In this document: positions 34,246 through 46,559 of the stretch, one piece after another
Numbering within the stretch: position 1 is the stretch's first letter
How the letters are laid out: each line of letters opens with the position of its first letter
DNA from: Halomonas ventosae
Lineage (GTDB): Bacteria > Pseudomonadota > Gammaproteobacteria > Pseudomonadales > Halomonadaceae
DNA: 64,000 nucleotides
NCBI RefSeq assembly: GCF_004363555.1
Contig: NZ_SNZJ01000002.1
Span: forward strand, 223,676 to 287,675
Direction: 5' to 3'
The notes under the pieces: model-generated
Told to the model about the DNA's origin: nothing
The model's input: only the letters and a program-made list of their open reading frames with translations
Databases searched by the model: none
Program-made: the position numbers and the translations under genes

Positions 34246-36252
34246 TCAGCCCAGCAGGGCCGACGCCTCGGCGACCACGTGCTCCACGGTGAAACCGAAG
34301 TGCTTGAACAGGTCACCGGCCGGGGCGGACTCGCCGAAGGTGGTCATGCCGACGATGGCCCCGTTCAGGCCCACGTACTTGTACCAGAAGTCGCGATGGC
34401 CGGCCTCGACGGCCAGGCGTGCGGTGACGGCGGCGGGCAGCACCCGCTCGCGGTACTCGGCGTCCTGGCGGTCGAAGGTGTCGGTGGAGGGCATGGAGAC
34501 CACGCGCACGGCGCGCCCCTGCTCCTCGAGCCTGGCGGCGGCGTCCATGGCCAGGCCGACCTCGGAGCCGGTGGCGATCAGGATAAGGTCAGGCGTTACC
34601 GCCTCGTCCTTGAGGACGCTTTCCTTCAATACGTATCCGCCGCGCTGGATATCGGCCAGCTGCTGCTTGCTGCGTGCCTGGTGGGGCAGTTCCTGGCGAG
34701 AGAAGACCAGGGCCGTGGGGCCGGAGCGGCGCTTGATGGCGGCATTCCAGGCCGCGGCGGTCTCCACCGTGTCGCAGGGGCGCCAGGTGGCCAGGTTGGG
34801 GGTGGAGCGCAGGGTGGTCAGCTGCTCGATCGGCTGGTGGGTCGGGCCGTCCTCGCCCAGGCCGATGGAGTCATGGGTGAACACATGGATGACCTGCGTG
34901 CCCATCAGCGCCGCCATGCGCACGGCATTGCGCATGTATTCCGAGAAGATCAGGAAGGTGGCGCCGTAGGGCACGAAGCCGCCGTGCAGGGCGATGCCGT
35001 TCATCATGGCGGCCATGCCGAACTCGCGCACGCCGTAGTGCAGGTAGTTGCCGCCGGGCGCGTCGGGGCTGATCGCCTGGGCACCCTTCCAGAAGGTGAG
35101 GTTGGAGGGGGCCAGGTCGGCGCTGCCGCCGAGCAGCTCCGGCAGCTGGGGGCCGAGCTCGTCGAGGCAGGCGAGCGACGCCTTGCGGCTGGCGACGCTG
35201 TCGCCCCTGGCCTGGGCCTCCTCGACCATCGCCTCGCTGGTCAGCGCCATCGGCAGCTCGCCCTTGAGGCGGCGCTGGAGCTCCCTGGCCTCCTCGGGGA
35301 AGGCCTCGGCATAGCGCGCGAGGCGCTCCTGCCAGGCGTCCTGGCGGGCCTGGCCGGCCTCGGTGGCATCCCAGCCGCGGTAGATCTCCTCGGGCACATG
35401 GAAGGGCGCGTGGGGCCAGTCGAGCTGCTTGCGGGCGGCGGCCACTTCCTCGTCGCCGAGCGCGGCGCCGTGGCACTCTTCCTTGCCCTGCTTGTTGGGC
35501 GCCCCGAAGCCGATGATGGTCTTGCAGATGATCAGGCTGGGCCTGTCGTCGTGGCTCTTGGCCAGCTCGATGGCGGCCTTGATCTCCTCGGGCTTGTGGC
35601 CGTCGACATTGGGCACCACGTGCCAGCCATAGGCCTCGAAGCGCTTGGCGGTGTCGTCGGTGAACCAGCCCTCGACCTCGCCGTCGATGGAGATGCCGTT
35701 GTCGTCATAGAATGTGATCAGCTTGCCGAGCTGCTGGGTGCCCGCCAGCGAGGCGACCTCGTGGGAGATGCCCTCCATCAGGCAGCCGTCGCCGACGAAG
35801 CACCAGGTGTGGTGGTCGACGACGGTGTGGCCGGGGCGGTTGAACTGGGCCGCCAGGGTGCGCTCGGCCAGCGCCATGCCCACCGCGTTGGCCAGCCCCT
35901 GGCCCAGCGGGCCGGTGGTGGTCTCGACGCCCGGCGCATAGCCGTATTCCGGGTGGCCGGCGGTCTTGGCGTGCAGCTGGCGGAAGTTCTGCAGCTCCTC
36001 GAGGCCGAGCTCGTAGCCGGTCAGGTGCAGCAGGGAGTAGAGCAGCATGGAGCCGTGGCCGTTGGAGAGCACGAAGCGGTCGCGGTCGGGCCAGTGGGGG
36101 TCGGCCGGATTGTGGACGAGATAGTCGTTCCACAGCACCTCGGCGATGTCGGCCATGCCCATGGGCGCGCCGGGGTGGCCGGAGTTGGCCTTCTGGACGG
36201 CATCCATGGAGAGGGCACGTATGGCATTGGCCAGTTCGAAACGGGACGGCAT
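34246..36252 (-). CDS. tkt: Transketolase
   Basis: 668 residues (E. coli 663). Thiamine-diphosphate enzyme moving two-carbon units in the pentose phosphate pathway. Signature [25 protein letters not shown], the ThDP motif [19 protein letters not shown] with DDNGISIDG, and the pyrimidine-half motifs [17 protein letters not shown] and [15 protein letters not shown]. Start: ATG at 36250–36252 with GAGGAG six bases upstream. The frame stays open far upstream, antisense to metK, but that extension is not protein-like. Confidence 0.98.
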   Translation of the reverse strand: MPSRFELANAIRALSMDAVQKANSGHPGAPMGMADIAEVLWNDYLVHNPADPHWPDRDRFVLSNGHGSMLLYSLLHLTGYELGLEELQNFRQLHAKTAGHPEYGYAPGVETTTGPLGQGLANAVGMALAERTLAAQFNRPGHTVVDHHTWCFVGDGCLMEGISHEVASLAGTQQLGKLITFYDDNGISIDGEVEGWFTDDTAKRFEAYGWHVVPNVDGHKPEEIKAAIELAKSHDDRPSLIICKTIIGFGAPNKQGKEECHGAALGDEEVAAARKQLDWPHAPFHVPEEIYRGWDATEAGQARQDAWQERLARYAEAFPEEARELQRRLKGELPMALTSEAMVEEAQARGDSVASRKASLACLDELGPQLPELLGGSADLAPSNLTFWKGAQAISPDAPGGNYLHYGVREFGMAAMMNGIALHGGFVPYGATFLIFSEYMRNAVRMAALMGTQVIHVFTHDSIGLGEDGPTHQPIEQLTTLRSTPNLATWRPCDTVETAAAWNAAIKRRSGPTALVFSRQELPHQARSKQQLADIQRGGYVLKESVLKDEAVTPDLILIATGSEVGLAMDAAARLEEQGRAVRVVSMPSTDTFDRQDAEYRERVLPAAVTARLAVEAGHRDFWYKYVGLNGAIVGMTTFGESAPAGDLFKHFGFTVEHVVAEASALLG

Positions 36253-36483
36253 GGGAAGCTCCTCGCCTGCGGCAGAATGGAGGCCACGACACGGTCGGGC
36301 CAGGGGGAGTGGCCGGACGTGGCTTCTGGCTGGGTGACGCCGCGGGACGGGGCGGCGCGGTCGAATTCGGGCGCTCATTGTCGCCGACTTGCCGCCCTGA
36401 CTCAAATCGCGGATGCCCGGGAGAGCCGCAGCGTGTAGACTTCGCGACTGCCTATTGCCGATACCAAGAGGGCCGAGGACGCC

Positions 36484-37704
36484 ATGAGCGAATACTCCCT
36501 GTTCACCTCCGAGTCCGTGTCCGAAGGGCATCCGGACAAGATCGCCGACCAGATCTCCGATGCGGTGCTCGACGCCATCATCGCCCGCGACAAGAACGCC
36601 AGGGTGGCCTGCGAGACTCTGGTCAAGACCGGCGTGGCCATCGTCGCCGGCGAGATCACCACCTCGGCCTGGGTTGACCTCGAGGCGCTGGTGCGCGAGG
36701 TGATCACCGGCATCGGCTACACCTCCTCTGACGTCGGCTTCGACGGCGAGACCTGTGGCGTGCTCAACCTGATCGGCAAGCAGAGCGTGGACATCGCCCA
36801 GGGGGTCGACCGCAACACGCCCGAGGACCAGGGCGCCGGCGACCAGGGCCTGATGTTCGGCTACGCCACCAACGAGACCGACTCCTACATGCCGGCGCCG
36901 ATCCACTACGCGCACCGGCTGGTGGAGCGTCAGGCCGAGCTGCGCAAGCACGGGCTGCTGCCCTGGCTGCGCCCGGACGCCAAGAGCCAGCTGACCTTCC
37001 GCTACGACGAGCTGGGCAAGCCCTGCGCCGTGGATGCCGTGGTGCTCTCCACCCAGCACGACCCGGAGATCGACCAGGAGGAGCTGCGCAAGATGGTGCG
37101 CCGCGAGATCATCGAGCAGGTGATCCCCGCCGAGTGGCTGACCGCGACCACCAAGTACCATATCAACCCCACCGGCAAGTTCGTGATCGGCGGCCCGGTG
37201 GGCGACTGCGGCCTGACCGGGCGCAAGATCATCGTCGATACCTATGGCGGCACCGCCCGCCATGGCGGCGGCGCCTTCTCCGGCAAGGACCCCTCCAAGG
37301 TCGACCGAAGCGCCGCCTATGCCGGCCGCTACGTCGCCAAGAACCTGGTCGCCGCGGGGCTCGCCGACAAGTGCGAGATCCAGGTCTCCTACGCCATCGG
37401 CGTGGCCGAGCCCACCTCGGTCGCGGTCAACACCTTCGGTACCGGCCGGGTGGACGACGCACGGATCATCGAGCTGGTACGCGAGCACTTCGACCTGCGG
37501 CCCAACGCCATCACCCGCATGCTCGACCTGCTGCATCCCATGTACCAGCTGACCGCGGCCTATGGCCACTTCGGTCGCGAGCCCTTCGAGACCAGCTACG
37601 CCTGGACCGACACCCAGGGTCAGGAGCATATCGAGACCTTCACGGCCTTCCCCTGGGAGAAGACCGACCGCGCCCACGCCCTGCGCCAGGCCGCCGGGCT
37701 GTAG
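36484..37704 (+). CDS. metK: S-adenosylmethionine synthetase
   Basis: 406 residues. Makes SAM from methionine and ATP. Conserved blocks: [32 protein letters not shown], and [19 protein letters not shown] (ATP/phosphate loop). Divergent from tkt across 231 bases that hold no riboswitch I can recognise; TAGACT at 36436–36441 is a possible -10. It heads a region with ahcY and metF, so all three activated-methyl-cycle steps lie within 6.5 kb. Confidence 0.98.
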   Translation: MSEYSLFTSESVSEGHPDKIADQISDAVLDAIIARDKNARVACETLVKTGVAIVAGEITTSAWVDLEALVREVITGIGYTSSDVGFDGETCGVLNLIGKQSVDIAQGVDRNTPEDQGAGDQGLMFGYATNETDSYMPAPIHYAHRLVERQAELRKHGLLPWLRPDAKSQLTFRYDELGKPCAVDAVVLSTQHDPEIDQEELRKMVRREIIEQVIPAEWLTATTKYHINPTGKFVIGGPVGDCGLTGRKIIVDTYGGTARHGGGAFSGKDPSKVDRSAAYAGRYVAKNLVAAGLADKCEIQVSYAIGVAEPTSVAVNTFGTGRVDDARIIELVREHFDLRPNAITRMLDLLHPMYQLTAAYGHFGREPFETSYAWTDTQGQEHIETFTAFPWEKTDRAHALRQAAGL

Positions 37705-37724
37705 GAGATCGCCTACAGGCGATG

Positions 37725-39480
<1,756 letters not shown>

Positions 39481-39497
39481 GCGTGCGCCTGCGTTGG

Positions 39498-39527
39498 TTG
39501 TCCGGGGTTGGGCTCACTGCCTATAGT
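39498..39527 (+). promoter_or_regulatory. Candidate promoter of ahcY
   Basis: TTGTCC and TATAGT spaced by 18 bases, 36 bases before the start codon. No SAH riboswitch motif is visible in the leader. Confidence 0.45.
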
Positions 39528-39563
39528 GGGGTCACGCGTTTCGTCCCGAAGAGGTGTCGCTCG

Positions 39564-40973
39564 ATGAACCACCCCGCCGTTTCCGCCCCCGTGGCCACCG
39601 ACTGCAAGGTCGCCGATCTCTCCCTCGCCGACTGGGGACGTCGCGAGATCCGCATCGCCGAGACCGAGATGCCGGCGCTGATGACGATCCGCGACAAGTA
39701 CCGCGGCGAGCAGCCCCTGGCCGGCGCGCGTATCGCCGGCTGCATCCACATGACCATCCAGACCGCGGTGCTGATCGAGACCCTGGTGGACCTGGGGGCC
39801 ACGGTGCGCTGGTCGTCCTGCAACATCTTCTCCACCCAGGACCACGCCGCGGCCGCCATCGCCGCCGCCGGCATCCCGGTGTTCGCCTGGAAGGGCGAGA
39901 GCGAGGAGGAGTTCTGGTGGTGCATCGAGCAGACCGTGGAGGGCCCCGATGGCTGGACCCCCAACCTGGTGCTGGATGATGGCGGCGACCTGACGGCGCT
40001 GCTCCACGAGAAGCGCCCCGAGCTGCTGGATGCCATCCACGGCATCAGTGAAGAGACCACCACCGGGGTGCATCGCCTGCAGGAGATGCTGCGCGACGGC
40101 CAGCTGAAGGTGCCGGCGATCAACGTCAACGATGCCGTCACCAAGTCGAAGAACGACAACAAGTATGGCTGCCGTCACTCGCTCAACGACGCCATCAAGC
40201 GCGCCACCGACCACCTGCTGGCCGGCAAGCAGGCGCTGGTGGTGGGGTACGGCGACGTGGGCAAGGGCTCGGCCGCCTCGCTGCGCCAGGAGGGCATGAT
40301 CGTGCGCATCGTGGAGATCGACCCGATCTGCGCCATGCAGGCCTGCATGGACGGTTATGAGGTGGTCTCGCCCTACCGGGAGGGCATCAACCGCGGCCTG
40401 GAGAGCATCGATCGCGACCTGCTCTCGCGAGTCGACCTGGTGGTGACCGCCACCGGTAATATCCATGCCTGCGACGCCGCCATGCTCCAGGCGCTCAAGC
40501 CCGGCGCGGTGGTCTGCAACATCGGCCACTTCGACAGCGAGATCGATACCGCCTACATGCGTCGCCACTGGCACTGGGAGGAGGTGAAGCCCCAGGTGCA
40601 CCAGATCTACCGTGACAGCAAGCCGGGGAAGTTCGATCCCGACAGCCGCGACTACCTGATCCTGCTCTCCGAGGGCCGCCTGGTGAACCTGGGCAACGCC
40701 ACCGGCCACCCCTCCCGGGTGATGGATGGCTCCTTCGCCAACCAGGTGCTGGCGCAGATCCACCTCTTCGATGGCCGCTTCGCCGAGCTGCCCGAGGGCG
40801 ATCGGCGGGATGCCCTCGGCGTGACGGTGCTGCCGCGCCACCTCGACGAGGAGGTGGCACGCTACATGGTGCAGGGCTTCGGCGGGGTGGTCACCCGCAT
40901 GACCGAGGAGCAGGCCGACTACACCGGCGTCGCCGTCGACGGCCCCTACAAGCCGGACGCCTATCGCTACTGA
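39564..40973 (+). CDS. ahcY: S-adenosylhomocysteine hydrolase
   Basis: 469 residues. Splits SAH to adenosine and homocysteine with bound NAD+. Blocks: [20 protein letters not shown] in part, [31 protein letters not shown] (catalytic Lys/Asp), the NAD-binding [15 protein letters not shown], and C-terminal KPDAYRY with the conserved Lys-Tyr. ATG at 39564 with GAGG about 9 bases upstream. Stop touches that of the convergent AEC permease gene. Confidence 0.98.
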   Translation: MNHPAVSAPVATDCKVADLSLADWGRREIRIAETEMPALMTIRDKYRGEQPLAGARIAGCIHMTIQTAVLIETLVDLGATVRWSSCNIFSTQDHAAAAIAAAGIPVFAWKGESEEEFWWCIEQTVEGPDGWTPNLVLDDGGDLTALLHEKRPELLDAIHGISEETTTGVHRLQEMLRDGQLKVPAINVNDAVTKSKNDNKYGCRHSLNDAIKRATDHLLAGKQALVVGYGDVGKGSAASLRQEGMIVRIVEIDPICAMQACMDGYEVVSPYREGINRGLESIDRDLLSRVDLVVTATGNIHACDAAMLQALKPGAVVCNIGHFDSEIDTAYMRRHWHWEEVKPQVHQIYRDSKPGKFDPDSRDYLILLSEGRLVNLGNATGHPSRVMDGSFANQVLAQIHLFDGRFAELPEGDRRDALGVTVLPRHLDEEVARYMVQGFGGVVTRMTEEQADYTGVAVDGPYKPDAYRY

Positions 40974-41912
40974 TCACGAGAGCCCGGTGAGCCGCATCAT
41001 CAGCATCAGATAGAGCGGGATCAGCAGCGGCGCGGCGAGGGTGGTGATCAGCACCGCCAGGGCGCCTTTCTCCGGGGCGATGCCGAGCTCCATGGCCACC
41101 ACCACCACGTTGGCGGCCATGGGCACCACGCCGATCAGCAGCAGCGCCAGGGCCAGTTCCCCCGACAGCGGGAAGAGGGCCTGCAGGCCCAGCACCGCGG
41201 CCAGCGACAGCAGCGGCCAGAGGCCATAGCGGATCGCCACGCAGGCGCCGATGAAGCGCAGGTCGAACTCCCGCACGCTGACCCGTCCCAGGGTCATGCC
41301 GATGATCATCATGCCGAGCAGGGTGTAGGTCGCCGGGAAGGTGGCCAGCCCCTGCATCACCGCGTCCGGCACCCCGAGCTCCAGGCCGCTCACCAGCAGG
41401 GCGGCGAGGAAGGCGTAGATCAGCGGCAGCCGGACGATCTTGGCCAGGCTCTGGCGCACCGAGAACTGCCCCCGGGCGCTCAAGTAGAAGCCCACCGTGA
41501 ACTCGTAGAGGGTCACCCCCAGCACGCAGAAGAGGTAGAGCGTCACTCCCTGTGGCGGCAGCAGCACCAGGGCCACCGGCAGGCCGAAGTAGCCGGTGTT
41601 GCCGGTGCCGGAGGAGAAGGCCAGCAGGGCGCTCTCCTGGGGGGCGAAGCCGCGCCTCGCCAGTTGATGGACGACCACGGCGACCAGGCTGGCCAGCGCG
41701 AACAGCGCCGCGGTGAGCAGCAGGTAGCCGGGCGTGGGCCCGCCCTGGACCAGGCCGCGGAAGAAGGTCAGCGGGGCGACGAGGTAGATCAGCAGGGTGG
41801 CGACGGGGCGCGGGTCCACCGCCAGCCGGCGGGCGGCCAGCCAGCCCAGGCCGATATAGGCGAGCAGGGTCCAGAGCGGGCCCATCAGGGTGCCGGGGTC
41901 GATCGTGGTCAT
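40974..41912 (-). CDS. AEC-family permease (auxin efflux carrier fold)
   Basis: 312 residues, ten membrane segments in two five-helix repeats. Conserved SGTGNTGYFGLPVALVL and VVPMAANVVVVAMELG cross the crossing-helix positions of the family. Bacterial members move malonate, malate or other small organic solutes. ATG at 41910–41912 with GGAAGGAC upstream. Lies between ahcY and metF on the opposite strand; a link with methyl-cycle metabolites is conceivable but unsupported. Confidence 0.92.
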   Translation of the reverse strand: MTTIDPGTLMGPLWTLLAYIGLGWLAARRLAVDPRPVATLLIYLVAPLTFFRGLVQGGPTPGYLLLTAALFALASLVAVVVHQLARRGFAPQESALLAFSSGTGNTGYFGLPVALVLLPPQGVTLYLFCVLGVTLYEFTVGFYLSARGQFSVRQSLAKIVRLPLIYAFLAALLVSGLELGVPDAVMQGLATFPATYTLLGMMIIGMTLGRVSVREFDLRFIGACVAIRYGLWPLLSLAAVLGLQALFPLSGELALALLLIGVVPMAANVVVVAMELGIAPEKGALAVLITTLAAPLLIPLYLMLMMRLTGLS

Positions 41913-42052
41913 GTCCTTCCCTGGGTCATGGCGGCCCTGGGACCGCCTCTGCATGAACAGGATTGATGCAGCCTCGCGTATCTTTCATTGGTCGGCAGCC
42001 AGGCCAGCCGTCAGAATAGCCGCAATATGCATCATTTTCATGAGGTAAGCCG

Positions 42053-42901
42053 ATGAGCATGCAGGAACACCCGCTGGGGATCAGCTTCGAGTTCTTCCCG
42101 CCCAGCACCGACGCCGGGCGGGAGAAGCTGGTCGGCGTCCGCGACGCCCTGGCCAGCCGCGCGCCGCGCTTCTTCTCGGTCACCTACGGTGCCGGCGGCT
42201 CCACCCAGGACCGCACCCTGAACACCGTGCGGATGGTGCGCGAGTCGGGCTTCACCACCGCGCCGCACCTCTCCTGCATCGGCAGCGACAAGGGCGCGCT
42301 GCGCGAGCTGCTCGCGCGCTACCGGGAGGAGGGCATCGACAGCCTGGTGGCCCTGCGCGGCGACATGCCCTCCGGCATGGGCGGGGGCGGCATCGGCCAG
42401 CTGCGCTACGCCAACGAGCTGGTCGAGTTCATCCGCGAGGAGACCGGCGACCACTTCGAGATCGCCGTGGCCGCCTACCCGGAGTCCCATCCCCAGGCGG
42501 CGAACCTCGAACAGGACCTGGCCAACTTCGCCCGCAAGATGAAGGCCGGCGCCGACATCGCCATCACCCAGTACTTCTTCAGCGCCGAGTCCTACTTCCA
42601 CTTCGTCGATCGCGCGCGTGCCCTGGGCGTCGAGGCCCCGATCGTGCCCGGCATCATGCCCATCACCAACTACACCAAGCTGGCGCGCTTCTCGGACGCC
42701 TGCGGCGCCGAGATCCCGCGCTGGATCCGCAAGCAGCTCGAGAGCTATGGCGATGACAGCGAGGCCATCGGCGCCTTCGGCGAGGAGGTGGTGTCGCGGC
42801 TCTGCCAGCGGCTGCTCGACGGCGGGGCCCCGGGCCTTCACTTCTATACACTCAACCAGGCGACCCCCTGCCTGCGCATCCTCGACAACATCACCGGCTG
42901 A
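42053..42901 (+). CDS. metF: Methylenetetrahydrofolate reductase
   Basis: 282 residues. FAD enzyme reducing 5,10-methylene-THF to 5-methyl-THF for homocysteine methylation. Blocks: ISFEFFPPSTDAG, SVTYGAGGSTQDRT, SLVALRGDMPSG, DIAITQYFFSAESYFHFVD, VPGIMPITNYTKLARFS and the C-terminal GLHFYTLNQA. ATG at 42053 with GAGG about 9 bases upstream. Confidence 0.98.
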   Translation: MSMQEHPLGISFEFFPPSTDAGREKLVGVRDALASRAPRFFSVTYGAGGSTQDRTLNTVRMVRESGFTTAPHLSCIGSDKGALRELLARYREEGIDSLVALRGDMPSGMGGGGIGQLRYANELVEFIREETGDHFEIAVAAYPESHPQAANLEQDLANFARKMKAGADIAITQYFFSAESYFHFVDRARALGVEAPIVPGIMPITNYTKLARFSDACGAEIPRWIRKQLESYGDDSEAIGAFGEEVVSRLCQRLLDGGAPGLHFYTLNQATPCLRILDNITG

Positions 42902-42930
42902 GCGCAGCCCGGCTGACCCTGCCACGGCGC

Positions 42931-42970
42931 AACGCAACGGGCCCCGCCATTGGCGGGGCCCGTTGCGTTT
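42931..42970. terminator. Long hairpin shared by convergent metF and the TRAP gene
   Basis: 18-bp perfect stem (42931–42948 with 42952–42969), three-base loop, short T run on the plus strand. The arm AACGCAACGGGCCCCGCC resembles that of the hairpin at 34181. Confidence 0.8.
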
Positions 42971-42984
42971 CAGGGGGCTCATGG

Positions 42985-45171
42985 TCAGCCGGCGGCGACG
43001 GCCTTGCCCCCGCCGCCGTGGCGGCCGCGCTGCATCAGGAACATCAGCGCGCCGATGGCAAGGCCCGCGATGTCGGAATAGATGCCGCCGTAGATCATGC
43101 ACAGCGCGCCGAGCAGCATCACCAGGCGCTGCCAGGCCTTGACCGGCCCGAAGAACCAGGCCTGGACGGTGGCCGCCAGCAGCACGATGCCCAGGGTGGC
43201 GGTCACGCCCACGCGCAGGATCTGCAGCGCGCTGCCCTCCATCAGCATCGCCGGGCTGTAGAAGAACATGAAGGGCACGATGAAGGCCGCCAGGCCGATC
43301 TTGAACGAGGCCACCGAGGTGCCCATGGCGTTGTCGCCCGAGATGCCCGCCGCCGCATAGGAGGCCAGCGCCACCGGCGGGGTGATGGCCGAGACCACCG
43401 CGAAGTAGAACACGAAGAAGTGCGCCACCAGCGGCTGGATGCCGATGTTGATCAGGCCCGGCGCGACCACCGAGGCGGCCACCGCGTAGGCGGCGGTCGT
43501 CGGCATGCCCATGCCCAGCAGGATCGAGATGCACATGGCGAAGAACAGCGCCAGCAGCTGGCTGACGCCGGCCAGGCCGAGCAGCAGCGAGGAGAAGCGT
43601 GCGCCGACCCCGGTCAACGAGATCACGCCGACGATCAGGCCGGCGCAGGCGCACACGGCGATGATCTGGATGGCCATGGTGCCGGCCAGCTGCAGGGCCC
43701 TGAGGATGGCGGGTATTCCCATCTTGTGAGGCGAGAACCAGCTCACCACGGCGGCCGAGGCGGTGGCCAGGGTGCCGGCGCGGATCACCGAGTAGCCCAT
43801 GAACAGCGCGGCGATGAGGATGATGATCGGCGCGAAGAGGTAGACCTGCTTGATCAGCTTGGAGAACAGCGGGATCTCGTCCTTGCGCATGCCGCGCATG
43901 CCCTTGCGGGCCGCCTCGAAGTCCACCATGAAGTAGATCGAGGCGAAGTAGAGGATGGCGGGGATCAGCGCCGCCACGGCGATCTCGGTGTAGGGGATGC
44001 CGGTGATCTCGGCCATGATGAAGGCCCCCGCGCCCATGATCGGCGGCATGATCTGCCCGCCGGTGGAGGCGGCGGCCTCGATGGCCCCGGCGCTGCGCCC
44101 CGGGTAGCCCACCTTCATCATCAGCGGGATGGTCAGCGAGCCGGTGGAGACCACGTTGCCGGCGCTGGTGCCATTGATCATGCCCATCAGGCCCGACGCG
44201 AAGATCGACACCTTGGCGGGGCCGCCACGGGCGCGCCCGGCCGCGGCGAAGGCGAAGTTGACGAAGTAGTCGCCCACCTTCGAGGCCTGCAGGAAGGCGG
44301 CGAAGATGATGAACAGGATGATGTAGGTCGAGGAGACGGCGGTGGTCGGCCCGAGGATGCCGGCGTCGGTGTAGACCTGGCTGAAGAAGCGGCCCACCGA
44401 GAGCCCGGGATAGCCGAGGAAGCCCGGCAGGTAGGGGCCGGCGAAGACGTAGACCAGGAAGATGGCGGAGATCACCACCAGGGCCAGGCCGGCGACGCGG
44501 CGCGTCAGCTCGAGGATCAGCAGCGAACCGGCGATGGCCGCGTAGGAGATGCCCATGGGCGCGAAGGAGGTGCCGGTGGAGGCGCGCAGCGGGCTGTTGA
44601 ACATCACCAGCAGGTAGCCGGCCACGGCCAGGGCGCAGACCATCAGCACCAGGTCGGCCGGCGAGAGGCGGTCGCGGAACTGGCGATAGCTCCAGGAGAG
44701 CAGGATGCCGGCCGCGGTGGCCAGTATCAGCGGATAGCCGAAGTGCCAGGCCTCGATCTCCGGGGCGATGCGCATGGCGCCGCCGCTCATCTCCTGGTAG
44801 ATCATCACCACTCGCACCAGGGCGTAGAGGGCGGGCACGAGCATGGCGTAGCTCACCCAGGCGAGCCAGGTGGCAGAGCGGTGCTCGTCCTCGTCGGCGA
44901 AGCGGGTGCCGGCATAGAGGCCGTAGCCGAGAACCAGGGCGCCGGCGATGTGCACGATGCGAAACGACCAGGTCTCCAGCGGATAGACGTTCAGGGAGAT
45001 CAGGTGGAAGCCGGAGTAGGCGATGGCCAGGGCGCCGAAGAGCAGCCACTGCCAGCCGGTATAGAGCCGCCGGTTGGACTCCACGGCGGCCTCGTCGACG
45101 CCCTCGGCGTTGACGGACTCGACGACGTCGTCGCTTGACGCGTCGTCACGGGATTCTGGGGTATGGGACAT
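42985..45171 (-). CDS. TRAP transporter fused permease (DctQM) of a TAXI system
   Basis: 728 residues, about 18–20 membrane segments. The N-terminal 230 residues are the DctQ-like part; the rest is the DctM large subunit, with ASGLMGMINGTSAGNVVSTG, AASTGGQIMPPIMGAGAFIM and SILLGMGMPTTAAYAVAASV, all typical of fused TAXI-TRAP permeases. It uses the Na+ gradient to import a carboxylate delivered by the TAXI receptor 94 bases upstream. ATG at 45169–45171. An acidic N-terminal tail (DDASSDDVVESVNAEGVDE) precedes TM1. Confidence 0.95.
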   Translation of the reverse strand: MSHTPESRDDASSDDVVESVNAEGVDEAAVESNRRLYTGWQWLLFGALAIAYSGFHLISLNVYPLETWSFRIVHIAGALVLGYGLYAGTRFADEDEHRSATWLAWVSYAMLVPALYALVRVVMIYQEMSGGAMRIAPEIEAWHFGYPLILATAAGILLSWSYRQFRDRLSPADLVLMVCALAVAGYLLVMFNSPLRASTGTSFAPMGISYAAIAGSLLILELTRRVAGLALVVISAIFLVYVFAGPYLPGFLGYPGLSVGRFFSQVYTDAGILGPTTAVSSTYIILFIIFAAFLQASKVGDYFVNFAFAAAGRARGGPAKVSIFASGLMGMINGTSAGNVVSTGSLTIPLMMKVGYPGRSAGAIEAAASTGGQIMPPIMGAGAFIMAEITGIPYTEIAVAALIPAILYFASIYFMVDFEAARKGMRGMRKDEIPLFSKLIKQVYLFAPIIILIAALFMGYSVIRAGTLATASAAVVSWFSPHKMGIPAILRALQLAGTMAIQIIAVCACAGLIVGVISLTGVGARFSSLLLGLAGVSQLLALFFAMCISILLGMGMPTTAAYAVAASVVAPGLINIGIQPLVAHFFVFYFAVVSAITPPVALASYAAAGISGDNAMGTSVASFKIGLAAFIVPFMFFYSPAMLMEGSALQILRVGVTATLGIVLLAATVQAWFFGPVKAWQRLVMLLGALCMIYGGIYSDIAGLAIGALMFLMQRGRHGGGGKAVAAG

Positions 45172-45265
45172 GGGGACACCCTTGGGGGGATGGCGGAGGA
45201 GCACGGGAACTGCCCCGCACCGCCTTGGCGTGGCGCGGTACGGGGCGGTCGGTCAGATCAACGGC

Positions 45266-46252
45266 TTACAGCTTCAGGTCTTCCGGGATCTCGTAGCCGT
45301 TCTCCTCGTACCAGCGCACGGCACCCGGGTGGAAGGGCAGTACCTTGTTGTACTTGATGTTCTCCGGGATGCTGGTCGCGGCGCTGCGGTGGACGTCGCG
45401 CATGCGGTCGTTGTTCTCCAGGCTCAGCTTGGTGACCTCGTAGACGAAGTCCTCCGGCAGGTCACAGCCGGCGATGGTGAAGTTCCACATGGAGACGGCG
45501 CGGGCATCCTCCTCGAGGGTCTCGTAGGTGCTGGCCGGGATCTGGAACTCGGAGACCGGGAAGTTCTCGAGTACCGTCTGCTGTTCCTCCTCGGTGAACT
45601 CGATGATGTTCACGTCGGTCTGCACCTCGAGCTGGCTGACGGCGGGAATCGGGATGCCGGCGGCGAAGGCGATGACGTCGATCAGGCCGTCCTGCAGCTG
45701 GCCGCCGAGGTCGGACCAGCCACCGTTGCGGCGGTCGAACTCCACGCCCAGGGTCTCGAGCATGGCCGGGAAGTAGGTGTCGGAGGTGGAGGCCGCCGGG
45801 CCGAAGCCGATGCGGGCACCCTCCGGGATATCGGCGATCGACTCGATGCCGCTGTCCTCCAGCGCGGTGATCGAGAAGGGCGTCTCGTACATCGGGAAGA
45901 GGGCGCAGACGTTGTCCATGGGCACGCCCGGGGCGAGCGGGCTCTCGCCGGCCAGGGCCTCGGCGGCCGGACCCATGGTGGTCAGGCCCAGGGCAACGTC
46001 GCCACCATGGACCAGCGCCATGTTCTGGGTCGGGCCGCCGGTGACCTCGCCGCCGCCCGAGATGCCCAGCTCGTCGGCGATCAGGTTCGCCCAGCCGGAG
46101 CCGTAGACGAAGTAGGTGCCGCCCTGGCTGGCGGTGCCCACGGTGAAGCTCTCGGGCCAGTCGCTGCGGTCCGACTGGGCCGAGGCCGAGGCGGCGACCA
46201 GCAGGGAGCCGGCCAGGGTGCCGGCGAGGATCCGTGAGGTTGCGTTGCGCAT
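45266..46252 (-). CDS. TRAP transporter solute receptor, TAXI family
   Basis: 328 residues with a signal peptide (ILAGTLAGSLLVAASASAQS). The start of the mature part, FTVGTASQGGTYFVYGSGWA, is the TAXI signature, and TGGPTQNMALVHGGDVALGL is the second conserved block. The ligand is not predictable: known or proposed TAXI ligands include glutamate and other dicarboxylates. ATG at 46250–46252 with GGAGA upstream. Expression possibly sigma-54 dependent. Confidence 0.95.
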   Translation of the reverse strand: MRNATSRILAGTLAGSLLVAASASAQSDRSDWPESFTVGTASQGGTYFVYGSGWANLIADELGISGGGEVTGGPTQNMALVHGGDVALGLTTMGPAAEALAGESPLAPGVPMDNVCALFPMYETPFSITALEDSGIESIADIPEGARIGFGPAASTSDTYFPAMLETLGVEFDRRNGGWSDLGGQLQDGLIDVIAFAAGIPIPAVSQLEVQTDVNIIEFTEEEQQTVLENFPVSEFQIPASTYETLEEDARAVSMWNFTIAGCDLPEDFVYEVTKLSLENNDRMRDVHRSAATSIPENIKYNKVLPFHPGAVRWYEENGYEIPEDLKL

Positions 46253-46392
46253 GGCGTGTCTCCTGTGTGCGGTTGTGCTCTTGTCATCTGCCCGGGCCGT
46301 CTTGCCCGGGGCTGCATGCCGTTTCCCAGTATGGTCACCGGTGGCGGGACCTGCCGTGAGCCAGGCCGGGGTGGCATCAACGCCCATATCAG

Positions 46393-46409
46393 GGCAATCG
46401 GCATGCCTG
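46393..46409 (-). promoter_or_regulatory. Possible sigma-54 promoter of the TAXI-TRAP operon
   Basis: On the minus strand CAGGCATGCCGATTGCC: the invariant GG and GC are 10 bases apart and TTGC is perfect; AGGCATG replaces TGGCACG (two mismatches). About 140 bases before the start codon. Confidence 0.5.
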
Positions 46410-46420
46410 GATATTGGAAT

Positions 46421-46436
46421 CACTGATAGATCAGTG
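46421..46436. promoter_or_regulatory. Inverted repeat CACTGA-TAGA-TCAGTG
   Basis: Perfect 6-bp arms around four bases, 12 bases upstream of the sigma-54-like element. Candidate activator or repressor site. Confidence 0.45.
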
Positions 46437-46559
46437 TGTTATGAGTGAGTCGTTCGACCTTTGTCGAAGCGGCGCTGGCGGGGTGGGGCCGGGATTCCGC
46501 ACGGCACGGAGGGAGCGGTGTGCGGATTTCCACACAGCTATGGGGCCTGGTCGCCTCGT

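Larger units (their letters stand above)
46253..46559. other. 307-base region upstream of the TAXI receptor gene
   Basis: No gene. Holds a sigma-54-like promoter and an inverted repeat, both oriented to serve the TAXI-TRAP operon; the stop of the Na/Pi cotransporter gene is at its other end. Confidence 0.5.

Noticed and set aside
36253..36483. SAM riboswitch before metK
   Set aside because: No SAM-I, SAM-II or SAM-IV style conserved core could be read.
36253..37677. Open frame extending transketolase by ~475 codons upstream on the minus strand
   Set aside because: It is the exact antisense of metK, has no domain, and transketolase has a clear start with GAGGAG at 36252.
39481..39563. SAH riboswitch before ahcY
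   Set aside because: The leader is only about 35–80 bases and lacks the conserved CGAGG–GCGCTGC core.
43018..45138. 706-codon plus-strand frame opposite the TRAP permease
   Set aside because: Asp/Gly/His/Gln-rich antisense of membrane-helix codons; a typical shadow.
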